DNA from: Cylindrotheca closterium
Taxonomy: Eukaryota > Bacillariophyta > Bacillariophyceae > Bacillariales > Bacillariaceae
Direction: 5' to 3'
Length of the DNA stretch: 64,000 nucleotides
Assembly: GCA_933822405.4 (NCBI GenBank)
Contig: CAKOGP040001781.1
Location: 326,800 to 390,799 of the forward strand
Numbering within the stretch: position 1 is the stretch's first letter; every line of letters starts with the position of its first letter. This document shows positions 35,076 to 44,092 of the stretch, one piece after another. The notes under the pieces were generated by a model. It did not search any database, was not told where the DNA came from, and saw only the letters and a program-made list of their open reading frames with translations. Position numbers and translations under genes: made by a program.

Positions 35076-35960
35076 CTACTCAAAGTATGGTCGCCATCGA
35101 ACTGGGTTTTCGACTGAAAGAGACTTTGCCAGCGATTCGAGTGTTTCCTTGTTCACCTCTGGACGATCCACAGCAGTCACTTCGACTTCGAGACCATTTG
35201 TATCAGCTGCTTGCTGAATGAATCGACAAACTTGCGAATGGGCATTATCCTCCTCCACCAACAACAAGGGTTGCATGAGAGCCTCATATTGAAGAGGATC
35301 CGCCGACATGAGAGCAACGCTAACATGAGAGACACCATGTGATTGAAGCAGCTGGGGCACATTACTTTCTTGTTTGCCGTTCGATATCGATGAAGCCTGC
35401 TGCGATGGGATCAGTCCATTGGTGGTGAGACGTATGCTGGATGATGATGATGATGATTCAGAGAACCAGGAGCTGGATGACAGCTGTTCGGTCAGAGACA
35501 AAAGATCATTCAAGCGCAAGGTCGGCTCTCCTTCTCCTGCAATCACAACAGAGGTGATTTTCGTTGTTGAGGTCTTGTCGACGTCGTTGTTCTCCATTTG
35601 AAGACGAATTTCCTCCATCAGATCTGGTACTTTGGGATGGACGACATGCTGGTTTCCATCAGGATACTCTTGGACTTTGTTTTTGCCCAATAGCGATGGC
35701 AACTTTTGTTTTCCTTCCACTAATGAATCAATTGTCTTTACTTCCCAAAAGAGGTTGTCATTGTCATCATCATTTCCATCATCGCGTTGCAATTCCATCT
35801 CCCGCACACGCATCAACGATGCCACCACATCGCGAGGCAGCAAAAAGTTTGGCCCTCTGGTTTCAGGTAAAGTCAGACTATTACACCGACATGTTAATGG
35901 AACATAGAGTGAACTTCCAAGTGTGTATGTGAAGAAAGGAGTGATTGGTGGTGGACGCAT
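35076..35960 (-). CDS. Radical-SAM-like protein (TatD-associated type) without a recognisable cluster motif
   Basis: 294 aa, single exon. Near the N-terminus it reads FTYTLGSSLYVPLTCRCNS followed by LTLPETRGPNFLLP, which corresponds to the LYVNxTNxCxxxCxFC start of TatD-family-associated radical SAM proteins but lacks the CxxxCxxC iron-sulphur motif; only a CRC remains. Later parts fit the same fold: VVIAGEGEPTLRLNDLL (the GGEPT motif), SIRLTTNGLIP, HVSVALMSADPLQYEALMQP and VEVTAVDRPEVNKETLESLA. If the match is right, this is a non-classical member that has lost the usual cluster ligands. The assignment rests on motif order and spacing only. Two acidic/Ser-rich insertions enlarge it. Confidence 0.5.
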   Translation of the reverse strand: MRPPPITPFFTYTLGSSLYVPLTCRCNSLTLPETRGPNFLLPRDVVASLMRVREMELQRDDGNDDDNDNLFWEVKTIDSLVEGKQKLPSLLGKNKVQEYPDGNQHVVHPKVPDLMEEIRLQMENNDVDKTSTTKITSVVIAGEGEPTLRLNDLLSLTEQLSSSSWFSESSSSSSSIRLTTNGLIPSQQASSISNGKQESNVPQLLQSHGVSHVSVALMSADPLQYEALMQPLLLVEEDNAHSQVCRFIQQAADTNGLEVEVTAVDRPEVNKETLESLAKSLSVENPVRWRPYFE

Positions 35961-36927
35961 TCGGCATTTTCATTTGAGTTGAGCTGTTTGATACGGTGCA
36001 GTATTGGGATGGAGAGGAGATGCGTTGAGGAATCTGGCATCTGGCATCTGGACTGTTTCGGTTGGGTGGGTGGTTTTCATTTCCGATCAGAATCAATCAA
36101 TCGATCGGCTCGGGACTGACTGACTCATGATCATTCAACCGCATAGTCAGTCACGTTACGATTGACACCACTGCTTACGGGATATTGAAGTAATTATCTC
36201 CCAGACCAGATGACTCTTGGATTGATGGTACAGTGCCTTACTGGCGCTGTTACTTCTACCGGTATGCCATGGTTCAAAGGATGAACTGAGTCGAGACTAG
36301 GATTGCTGCATGCAACTGCATTCACATACTACTACTGCTATTACTATATACTAATTTAGTAGAGCAACAACCTGTTTTGAAGATTGATGATAATCACCGA
36401 CATCGCTTCATTACAGCTTAAATTAGAGATTCTCTGCAAGGATACTGTAGCATGCTTGAAAAAGTGAACGCGTCAGTGTCGCATTTGAGTGATTAGGTGG
36501 GCCCAATAATACGGTACAGTACAGTACCGGAGTGACGTAGACATGCTGCTGGTTTACCATGGAGCATGCCAATTTCGTGAGCGTGATTATTTTCTTTCCC
36601 GCGTTTTTTTCGAGGTCGCCGCGATGGTTCTTCTAGGTAGATTTGGAGAACATCCGACCTTACGTTTGCACGATTAACGTGTACCTGGTACTTGTTGTAC
36701 GGACCTCGTACTAAATTCACAAAAAAGAACGACCTGATTTTGGATCACTTCAAAAACAACACGATTAGTTGTCGGCAGCACAGTATTAAAATATCGGGCT
36801 TCTGATTGAAACACTCACATAAAAAGCAAACCAAAGCCAACTGCTAATCGCCAAACACGAGACACAAAAGACGAAACACCTCACAATTACACAACACCAA
36901 ACAAGAAACAAAACAACAATACCTACC
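35961..36927. promoter_or_regulatory. Divergent intergenic region, about 970 bp
   Basis: Separates the leftward radical-SAM-like gene from the rightward FFHCAG gene. It contains ACCGGT-type motifs near 36257-36266 and a GTAC-rich stretch at 36511-36532, and ends in a CA/AC-rich 5' UTR before ATG 36928. No gene is supported. Confidence 0.45.
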
Positions 36928-37359
36928 ATGACTTTCGAAACTCTACTTGAACCATTTCTAGGCTTCTTTCACTGCGCTGGTGAAGAATTCAACGATGATG
37001 ATGTCACCATGATGGAAGTTGCCATGACCAGCAGCATGACGTCGAACCCAGCCTTGTATTCCATGCCATCGAAGGAAAGCATGGTAGAGGTGCGCCAGGA
37101 CACGATCCAGCGCTACGGAGCTTCCCCACTCTTCAATGGCACTGCCAGTGTCCCAATCTCCTTTGACGATGAGATGAACAATACCCATGAGGAGAAACGA
37201 GACGATTCCATGCGATCGACCAGTTCTCGATCGACGGAAGTTCGTCAATCTCTGTCACACGCGAGTACGCCTCCTAGGACGACGGTATCCACAACTAGCA
37301 CACCTCGAAGAAAGAGCTCGCAGTCAACGCCGTCTAGAAACAGTCTCATCACATCATAG
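36928..37359 (+). CDS. Small FFHCAG-motif protein, copy 1
   Basis: 143 aa, unknown family. The N-terminus (LLEPFLGFFHCAGEEFNDDD) shares the F-F-H-C-A-G-x-E-F core with the protein at 39899; the rest is low complexity, rich in Ser, Thr, Arg and Met, and probably disordered. No signal peptide or membrane span is visible. The CA-rich, ATG-poor leader just upstream (about 36830-36927) looks like a real diatom 5' UTR and supports expression. The conserved His-Cys pair could bind a metal or be a modification site, but this is only a guess. Confidence 0.65.
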   Translation: MTFETLLEPFLGFFHCAGEEFNDDDVTMMEVAMTSSMTSNPALYSMPSKESMVEVRQDTIQRYGASPLFNGTASVPISFDDEMNNTHEEKRDDSMRSTSSRSTEVRQSLSHASTPPRTTVSTTSTPRRKSSQSTPSRNSLITS

Positions 37360-38316
37360 TAGTTATGGCTTGATGATGATGATGATGATTCACAATAAGT
37401 GAGGCTAATGCGCTGCAAAGAAGGGATACAAGAATACATATAAACCAATACATAGAATTGCATGAATGAATCACTCAAAACTCACTTCTGTAGCACATTA
37501 TTTCGTTGTTTGTAACCCTAACTTTTGTAGTCGATCATCCCCTATCCTCAACATCCGTGGGGGAACGAAGAAGAATTCATATTGGTATACAAGGAAGTCT
37601 AGCAGTCTATATATGTATCTACCAGCTATAAGGAATGGCGTGATGGATAGTCGTCGTTGTAGTCTAAGATATTCTAAGCTATCAATTCTTTCTGCATCAC
37701 CGGACACCAAATGCATGATACTACTACACAAGACTCTTTCAACCACAAAGGGTATAGGATATAGTCACCTCCAACTTGGGTGATAGATTTGCAAAAGATA
37801 TCATGCAAGGGGAAATGCCTTGGTGTCGGAGGGAGCCGTTACAAGGACTGGCTGACTTTGGGAACAGTTGGAGAGAATCCAAAGAACGTACTAAAAAGGT
37901 GTCACAAGCACTGACTCCCCATTGATTCAATGGATTCATATCTTCATTCAGTGAGAAACCGAAGAGAACCTAGAACTCTAATGTGGGTTTCAAGTAACTG
38001 TTTTCATCTTATCGATCAGTGTATCAGAATCCTATTGTAAGCTTGCTTTTTAAAAATTATATTCTCTATTTTTTATAGCTCGAGCTCGTCATAATACGAC
38101 TAGCTCAGAAACGAGAAGTGTTTGAATCAAACAACCTGTTGATTGGTTGGCGGAACTGGCAGTTGTGGGCCAGCAACAAGCCGTTTGAGGAGTATGTGCT
38201 CTACGTTTGAGTGCGGACGGATATTCGTTCTTCCGTTTTGTTGCTGTTCCCACTATTGTCCCAAGATCCGAGTGTCTCGATCACATATATATAATCATAT
38301 CACTTGCCATGCCTTT
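37360..38316. other. Intergenic, convergent 3' ends, about 960 bp
   Basis: Lies between the ends of the FFHCAG copy 1 gene and the leftward DUF6816 gene. It holds a (GAT)n run at about 37372-37389. Short open frames on both strands look like chance. No RNA gene was recognised. Confidence 0.4.
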
Positions 38317-39303
38317 CTATGCCTTTACTCCCTTTAACACGTGACTATAAACAGCAACGGGCTTTGAAGGCTCGTCAAAGAACATGCTGTCTTGAGGATC
38401 CAAGTAAGCAGCCGTCAGCAAATTGCCAGAGATAACATTTGGGTCTTCACTGTCTTGCTTCCAGGTCCAGAAATGTGCATAATTGGTGGCAACTTGTCGT
38501 GGGATACCCACACTCGATCCAGTCCCAAAGGTCACCTGCCGGAGATACTCGCTACACACAAAAGTTTTCGTCTCTGGGATCCATTCGGATTCCCGTCCAT
38601 TGGCAAAGAGTTCCACACGTTCCGCGTTGATGGTGCGATACTCGTCAAAGTCAATGGATATTCGGTTTGGATTGGATTTGGCATTGTATTTGACCGCCGC
38701 CACGGCATCGTAGCCCAAGTTGCTATTGACCTGAGTCGTTAGAGTTTGAATCCGATCTTCCAATCCAGATGTTGGATCAATGGACAGGGTATAGTCAAAG
38801 GAATCTTTTCCAATGTCGGAAAGAGCAACTATTGAACACTTTTGAAAACCAGGTATCTGGGCATTGCTGATTAGCTTTTCGCGAGATATCTTTTTGGAAG
38901 GAAACAAAAAACCAGCGTAATTGCACTTGATCTTCCAGGTTCCGTGCATAAAGTCAGGGTACACTTGAGTTTGTGGTGGGATATTGAAAATGGAGTTGGC
39001 CAGGGCGGCGGGGTCTCGTTGGGAAAGTTTGGAGGCAAGGTTTCCAGTTGCTGCTTGAGCTGGCAAAGTCCCCAAGATAGCGTTTGATGTGGACAATGCG
39101 GCTGCTCCAACCAGCAGTGAAGAAAACTCTCGGCGTGGAATAGTGCAAGAAGGCTCATGATTTGCATGATTTTTAGTGGTTGGTAGCAATAGTCTAGAAT
39201 CGTAGCCCCGGGATAATCCCCGTGATTGGTGGCGAAGTTGATGACCTGTACACTGGCAGGCCATCATGCCGAGCATTGAGACAATGCAAAAGAGGATCGA
39301 CAT
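38317..39303 (-). CDS. Thylakoid-lumen DUF6816-like protein, Tat-exported
   Basis: 328 aa. The ATG at 39303 opens a tripartite targeting region: an ER signal (MSILFCIVSMLGMMACQC), a basic plastid-transit stretch, then a twin-arginine signal (IPRREFSSLLVGAAAL, Arg57-Arg58) ending in LPAQAA, a lumenal processing site. The mature protein has YPDFMHGTWKIKCNYAGFLFPS and FDEYRTINAERVELFANGRE, which I associate with the DUF6816 thylakoid-lumen family of algae and plants. The function of the family is unknown. Targeting to the thylakoid lumen by the Tat route is well supported by sequence alone. Confidence 0.72.
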   Translation of the reverse strand: MSILFCIVSMLGMMACQCTGHQLRHQSRGLSRGYDSRLLLPTTKNHANHEPSCTIPRREFSSLLVGAAALSTSNAILGTLPAQAATGNLASKLSQRDPAALANSIFNIPPQTQVYPDFMHGTWKIKCNYAGFLFPSKKISREKLISNAQIPGFQKCSIVALSDIGKDSFDYTLSIDPTSGLEDRIQTLTTQVNSNLGYDAVAAVKYNAKSNPNRISIDFDEYRTINAERVELFANGRESEWIPETKTFVCSEYLRQVTFGTGSSVGIPRQVATNYAHFWTWKQDSEDPNVISGNLLTAAYLDPQDSMFFDEPSKPVAVYSHVLKGVKA

Positions 39304-39898
39304 TGGTTTGCAATTAATCAATCGAGTGGAATCATCAATACGAGTTATTGGATGTCACACTGTGCTTCGGTGTACTGACGATGATGGATCGAAGGATGGA
39401 TGCTATTGGTCGGATGATTCATTCATTCGAAAACATTGGATGGTCGGATGATTGATTCATTCATTCGAGAATTCGTGGAGCCGTTACAACGATTGGCCTG
39501 ACGATTGAGCAGTTGGAAAGAAGCCAAAAAACATACGCAAAAAGGTGAAGGTGTCACACCAACGTCGTAAAATTGGACATAAAAGTAAATATCCACGATC
39601 ACTGTTGTATCTGTTGTATTCAACAGTGGGCACGGGCGGGCTGGCATACTCATATATACGCTTTTACGTTCGTTTTTGGCTCCAAAGTAACGTACGGATC
39701 GCAACGTTAGTTTTGAATGAGAACCGCACGTGCCAAAGTTCTGGTTTTTCTCGCGTCAGAGATCTTCCCTCCACTTTCACAGAAAAAAACAGACCAAAAG
39801 CGATCGTTCCAAAATAAGATTCACACATCAATCGATCATCTCAAACAAGACCAATCAATCAACAAACCGTTTCACCTTCTAGAACTTTTGATATCAAA
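39304..39898. promoter_or_regulatory. Divergent promoter region with duplicated ATTC block
   Basis: Between the DUF6816 gene and FFHCAG copy 2. It contains a directly repeated block, GGTCGGATGAT followed by ATTC units and CGA, at 39408-39430 and 39442-39468. A long A/C-rich leader precedes ATG 39899. Confidence 0.5.
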
Positions 39899-40201
39899 AT
39901 GCCATCCTTGCTAAACCCCTACCGCGATTTTTTCCATTGCGCTGGACAAGAGTTCGAATACGAAATGGATGTCGCAAACGAAGTTGTGGATTCTTCTATT
40001 GCCAGCATTATGCCATCCACACCCAACCGGTACACTTCAGCTACTCAAGCTACTCGTGGCACTCCGTCTCGTAGAGCAGATACGATGCAAGATGATGCAC
40101 ACTCGATGGTGGGATTCCCTCCATCGGCATCTCCGTCTCTGGGACAATCGTCCGCTCCAAGATCAACAACAAGGCACGTGCGCAAGGTTAGCCGATCATG
40201 A
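39899..40201 (+). CDS. Small FFHCAG-motif protein, copy 2
   Basis: 100 aa, unknown family. The N-terminus (LLNPYRDFFHCAGQEFEYEM) aligns with the protein at 36928 over about 15 residues; both then become Ser/Thr/Arg/Pro-rich with scattered TPSR and SRS motifs (GTPSRRADTM, TTRHVRKVSRS) and end in a basic tail. The two genes have the same orientation and flank the leftward DUF6816 gene, so they look like an old local duplication. The CA-rich leader before the ATG resembles that of copy 1. No domain can be named. Confidence 0.65.
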   Translation: MPSLLNPYRDFFHCAGQEFEYEMDVANEVVDSSIASIMPSTPNRYTSATQATRGTPSRRADTMQDDAHSMVGFPPSASPSLGQSSAPRSTTRHVRKVSRS

Positions 40202-41068
40202 GGTTGAGCAGCAACAAGACATCCATGTTCTTGTGCTGAAGTTTACATACGGTACCTACATACATTACATATTTTTCAAGCCAATAATTGTACATTTACA
40301 TCTAAAAAGAACAACAACAACAAGAGGATGCGGGACATGGATTCGTCTATTGATAATTATTTCATACACGTGGAGTGCGTGAAGAGCTACGATGGGGAAA
40401 CAATTAGAAAGCTGATGGACTGCTAACATCTCATACAGTGATGAAAGCAGGTTCAATTCTAGGGACAGCACCAGAATTAGAAATACATGTTTCTTGTGAG
40501 CGAATCATCAATCAACAATGAGAATCCTGCGGAAGTTGCTATTCGTGAGCAACTTATCAGCTCCACCCCAACTCCAACCCAGCATATCTACACGTAAAGG
40601 AAGATTTATCTCCCCCCTCATTATACTGTATAGCTGCATTCAATTTTGAACGACTACAATTTCTATTGAAGCTTGGTTTGTTGTTTCTGCTACAAAGTGG
40701 TATACGCCGCCAAGCTCCAGCATAAGTCAAGCGTCCAAGTGGAACATGAGACATTGAACCTATACTCTTGATTGAACATGAGATTGATTCATTCATTCAT
40801 TCTTTGTGCAGCGGCCAGACGGTTAATCACTTTTGACTCGCCCGATCCACGCTAATTCGTGGAAGTGACCTCACGGAAACTCCTCGATGTTCCGCGGGAT
40901 ACGATGAACACGCGGTTTCTGTAAAACTTCTTTCACACTTACTACGATTGATTATTGCCAAGATACGATACGTTGTATTCATTGCATCATTGTGCTGTCC
41001 AGGAAAGGATCATAATTTGAACAAGCAGTCAACAACAACTTACTACCACCAAAACACAAAACATCACA
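40202..41068. other. Intergenic, about 870 bp
   Basis: Upstream of the first His-rich gene. It contains TGATTGATTCATTCATTCAT-type tetranucleotide repeats at about 40783-40802, and an ACAAC-rich leader just before ATG 41069. No gene is supported. Confidence 0.45.
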
Positions 41069-42139
41069 ATGGAGAAAGAATCCACCGACTTTATTCCTCT
41101 CCTTGAAGACATTGAGACTCCAATTGTTTCCGCAGACTCCATCTATCCTGTAAAGAAGAACAAGAACAAGGAGTGCAAATGCAAAAAGGCACGCTGTGTC
41201 AAAAAGGTCCTTAAGACCGTCTTGAAGGTTGTCTTCGTCGCATTCCTTCTATTTTCTGCGGTAGCTTCCATTGCTGGCTACCGCTGGTATCGCTGGATGT
41301 CTCGTGAGGTGGAACGATTCACCTCCACTCAGGCCAATTACTATACGCCCCGTGAGGAGGTTCCCATGGGCGAACTAGAAGTCTTGAAGGACAACGCCAA
41401 ACTCTTCTGGGACAGCATCCAAAATGGTGCCGTTCCACAAGACTTTGTCCTCACCCACAGACAGACCAATGGCTTTGTCGCCGCTTCCGATTTCCTCCGC
41501 ACTCATGCGTATGCCGAGATGGAGGACAACGAACTCAAACTGTCTGTCAGCCTGCCTACGGATGGCTTGCCAGGCGGTAAGGGACGATTCTTCAATGCCT
41601 ACCAGACCGTCAAATGGCACCCAGAGACCAACCGTCTTACCATCCAGATGGATGCCGTGGACGTGGAAGTCCCCATTGGTCAATTGATCGATGCGGAATT
41701 CGAACTCACCACCATGGAAGATGGCAAGACTCTAAACTTGCAGGTCATTAAGGGTAAAGCCTTTGACCACAAGATTCCCACAGATTTCCTGGAGGAACAC
41801 TACAACCTCTTGGAAGACTTGTACACTTGCGACTGTCATGATGATGACTGCAAGCACGCCCGTAAGTTCTTGGAAGGTTTGGCTGGAGTTTCCATGGAGG
41901 AAGGACAGGTTGTCGTTCATGCTGACACTGATCCCAAGGAAGCTACTTACTACAAGGAGCACGAAGGACACAGCTGGCACCATGACCACCATGGTCATCA
42001 TGGAAAGCATGGTCACCACCACGGAGAGCATGGCCACCACCATGGAGGACACCGTGTCTTGCGCGAAAGTAGTCCCAAGGCTCATGGTCACAGTCACCAT
42101 TGGAGAGCTTTGCACATGGTTCGCAGACTTATGGCTTAA
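41069..42139 (+). CDS. Type II membrane protein with His-rich tail, copy 1
   Basis: 356 aa, single exon, unknown family. A short cytoplasmic N-terminus carries PLLEDIETP, a Lys/Cys-rich stretch (KKNKNKECKCKKARCVKK) and then one hydrophobic anchor at residues ~51-70 (VLKVVFVAFLLFSAVASIAG). The long luminal or extracellular part holds the conserved blocks ELEVLKDNAKLFWDSIQNG, LPTDGLPGGKGRFF, FELTTMEDGKTLNLQV and EEHYNLLEDLYTCDCHDDDC, and ends in a His/Gly repeat (HHDHHGHHGKHGHHHGEHGH) followed by a basic tail (RALHMVRRLMA). The His repeat could bind divalent metal or change charge with pH in an acidic compartment; this is inference. It is a tandem paralogue of the gene at 42668. Confidence 0.78.
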   Translation: MEKESTDFIPLLEDIETPIVSADSIYPVKKNKNKECKCKKARCVKKVLKTVLKVVFVAFLLFSAVASIAGYRWYRWMSREVERFTSTQANYYTPREEVPMGELEVLKDNAKLFWDSIQNGAVPQDFVLTHRQTNGFVAASDFLRTHAYAEMEDNELKLSVSLPTDGLPGGKGRFFNAYQTVKWHPETNRLTIQMDAVDVEVPIGQLIDAEFELTTMEDGKTLNLQVIKGKAFDHKIPTDFLEEHYNLLEDLYTCDCHDDDCKHARKFLEGLAGVSMEEGQVVVHADTDPKEATYYKEHEGHSWHHDHHGHHGKHGHHHGEHGHHHGGHRVLRESSPKAHGHSHHWRALHMVRRLMA

Positions 42140-42667
42140 GAACTAAAATTTGTAAAACTATAGCATTGTAAAGTAACAATAAAACAATGTCATTATTTCT
42201 TTGTTGCATGAAGTATCAAGCAACCAGGCTCAATCACAGGAACTGCCTTCAAATTGATCGACGCCTTACTGGACTCTCAACTTGTGCCTTGTTGCCTTAT
42301 TGTCAAGGCGTAGAAAATTGAAAATACAAAAGAATTTGTAATAGAGGTGAAAAAAGTCGGAAAACACCCGGATCTGTGTTTCACACATTGTATTCGCCCC
42401 TAAAAGTTCCCCTAAAATCAATTCTCTGCATATTTGCGAAACCATTCTCAATGAGATTGTACGGTACACGTATCTACAGTAGCTCCAATGCCATATGTTA
42501 CTTTTAATTAACGACCGATGTCTTACATTGACTCGTGATGGCCACAATCGAACACTGTTCGAAATCAAATTTCGCAAGATTCCTTTCGGTTTTCCGGGAG
42601 AAAAATACCATGAAGGTTTTCGATATCCACGAACCGGACTCACAATAAAACAAACATCATCATCATC
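42140..42667. other. Spacer between the His-rich paralogues
   Basis: About 530 bp with the first gene's 3' UTR (AATAAAAC at about 42178-42185 may be a polyadenylation signal) and the second gene's promoter, ending in repeated CAT triplets just before the ATG. No gene is seen. Confidence 0.4.
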
Positions 42668-43786
42668 ATGGATAACGACGATACGAACTCCAAGGTCCCT
42701 CTCCTTGAGGACATTGAGACTCCCCTCGAGGTCTCCGCAGAGTCCGTCTACCCAGTCAAGAACAAGAACAAGGAATGCCGCTGGAAGAACTGGAAGAATT
42801 GCAAACATGGCAAATGCAAGAAGGCACGCTGTGTCAAGAAGTGCCTCAAGGTCATCTGCAAGGTAGCCTTGGTCGGATTCCTCCTCTTTGGCGCCGTTGC
42901 TTCCATTGCTGGATACCGCTGGTACCGCTTTGTCTCCCATCAAGTCCAACAGTGGACTGTAACGGAACCCAATGCACTCCCCGTGCAAGATGTTCCATTG
43001 GAAGAGTTGGCCTTGCTTGAGGATAGCGCTCGCTTCTTTTGGGATTCAATCCAATATGGAAAGGTACCCGAGGACTTTGTTCTCACAGCAAAAGATCTCA
43101 ATGGCTTCTTTGCGTCTGAAGAACGTCTTCGTGGAAATGCCTTTGCGGAAATGAAGGCAAACGAATACCAAGTGTCTCTCAGCATTCCCACGGATGGTTT
43201 GCCAGGTGGTAAGGGACGATACTTTGTCGCTACCAAGACCCTCAATTGGGACCCCGAGAACCAAGAGTTGAAGGTCAAGATCCAACCTATGGACGAGTCC
43301 ATGGGTACCATGGCCGAAGCTGTATTGAAGCTCACCACCATGGAAGATGGCAAGACTCTAAACTTGCAAGTTCTTTCTGGTCAAGGACTTGGCCACATTA
43401 TTCCTCAAAAATTCATTGATGAGCAATACAACCTTTTGGAGGACTTGTACAACTGCGACTGTCATGATCATGAATGCAAGCAAGCTCGCAAGTTCTTGGA
43501 AGGATTGGCCGGAGTTGCCATGGAGGACGGTCAGGTTGTTGTCCATGCGGATCCTGAACCCAAGGAAGCCACCTACTACAAGGAACATGAAGGACACAGC
43601 TGGCATCATGGACACCACGGGCATCGTCATCATGGCAAACATGGAAAGCATGGACATCGCCATGGAGATCACCACCACGGAGGAGATCATGGCCACCACC
43701 ACGGAGGACGCCGTCATTTGCGTGCCAAGATTGGTGGACACCGTCACTTGAAGGCTTTGCACATGTTGCGCAAGCTCATGGCCTAA
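42668..43786 (+). CDS. Type II membrane protein with His-rich tail, copy 2
   Basis: 372 aa, single exon. It has the same parts in the same order as the gene at 41069: KVPLLEDIETP, a basic Lys/Cys stretch (KNKECRWKNWKNCKHGKCKK), a membrane anchor at ~64-84 (CKVALVGFLLFGAVASIAGY), LALLEDSARFFWDSIQ, LPTDGLPGGKGRYF, LTTMEDGKTLNLQV, EEQYNLLEDL-like and CDCHDHEC blocks, and a longer His/Gly tail (HHGHHGHRHHGKHGKHGHRH) ending KALHMLRKLMA. Short coding stretches are identical to copy 1 at the DNA level, so duplication is recent or conversion is active. Function unknown; the His tail and CDCH motif suggest metal handling. Confidence 0.8.
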   Translation: MDNDDTNSKVPLLEDIETPLEVSAESVYPVKNKNKECRWKNWKNCKHGKCKKARCVKKCLKVICKVALVGFLLFGAVASIAGYRWYRFVSHQVQQWTVTEPNALPVQDVPLEELALLEDSARFFWDSIQYGKVPEDFVLTAKDLNGFFASEERLRGNAFAEMKANEYQVSLSIPTDGLPGGKGRYFVATKTLNWDPENQELKVKIQPMDESMGTMAEAVLKLTTMEDGKTLNLQVLSGQGLGHIIPQKFIDEQYNLLEDLYNCDCHDHECKQARKFLEGLAGVAMEDGQVVVHADPEPKEATYYKEHEGHSWHHGHHGHRHHGKHGKHGHRHGDHHHGGDHGHHHGGRRHLRAKIGGHRHLKALHMLRKLMA

Positions 43787-43969
43787 GGATGCCTGATCCC
43801 ATCCGCAAATCTAGCCCCCGGGTGGTCCTTTGAATAGGCACACTACAAGAAGCAAAACGCAAGAAGGACTACCTGGGCGCCCTTGCAGATGCTCCTACTT
43901 TGCTATACAGCTCTGTACAGATTGACCAGTACATAAACTAACGATAAATCGCTACTTTGTGATTAAAAT

Positions 43970-44037
43970 TGAGTTGATACCTAGACTTGAGGCCTCGAAG
44001 AACACCCCCTGTGACGGGACCACTTTGCAGACCTACC
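43970..44037 (-). pseudogene. Relic of a class III cyclase domain
   Basis: Read on the minus strand, about 65 bp encode VGLQSGPVTGGVLRGLKSRY, nearly the same as VGLHSGPVTGGVLRGQKSRY of the neighbouring cyclase. DNA similarity with 44318-44388 begins at GAGYTGATACCTAGACTT and ends at CAGACCTAC. It lies just past the 3' end of the leftward cyclase gene and has no open frame around it. It is a scrap of a fourth copy or of an unequal exchange. Confidence 0.8.
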
Positions 44038-44092
44038 ATTAACATACAAAATATCCTAAATTATACATGGCTCGCTGACCTTTCTATCAATA

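Noticed and set aside
41732..43762. Minus-strand Met/Val-rich frames opposite the His-rich genes
   Set aside because: They are the reverse complement of CAC/CAT codons; composition only.
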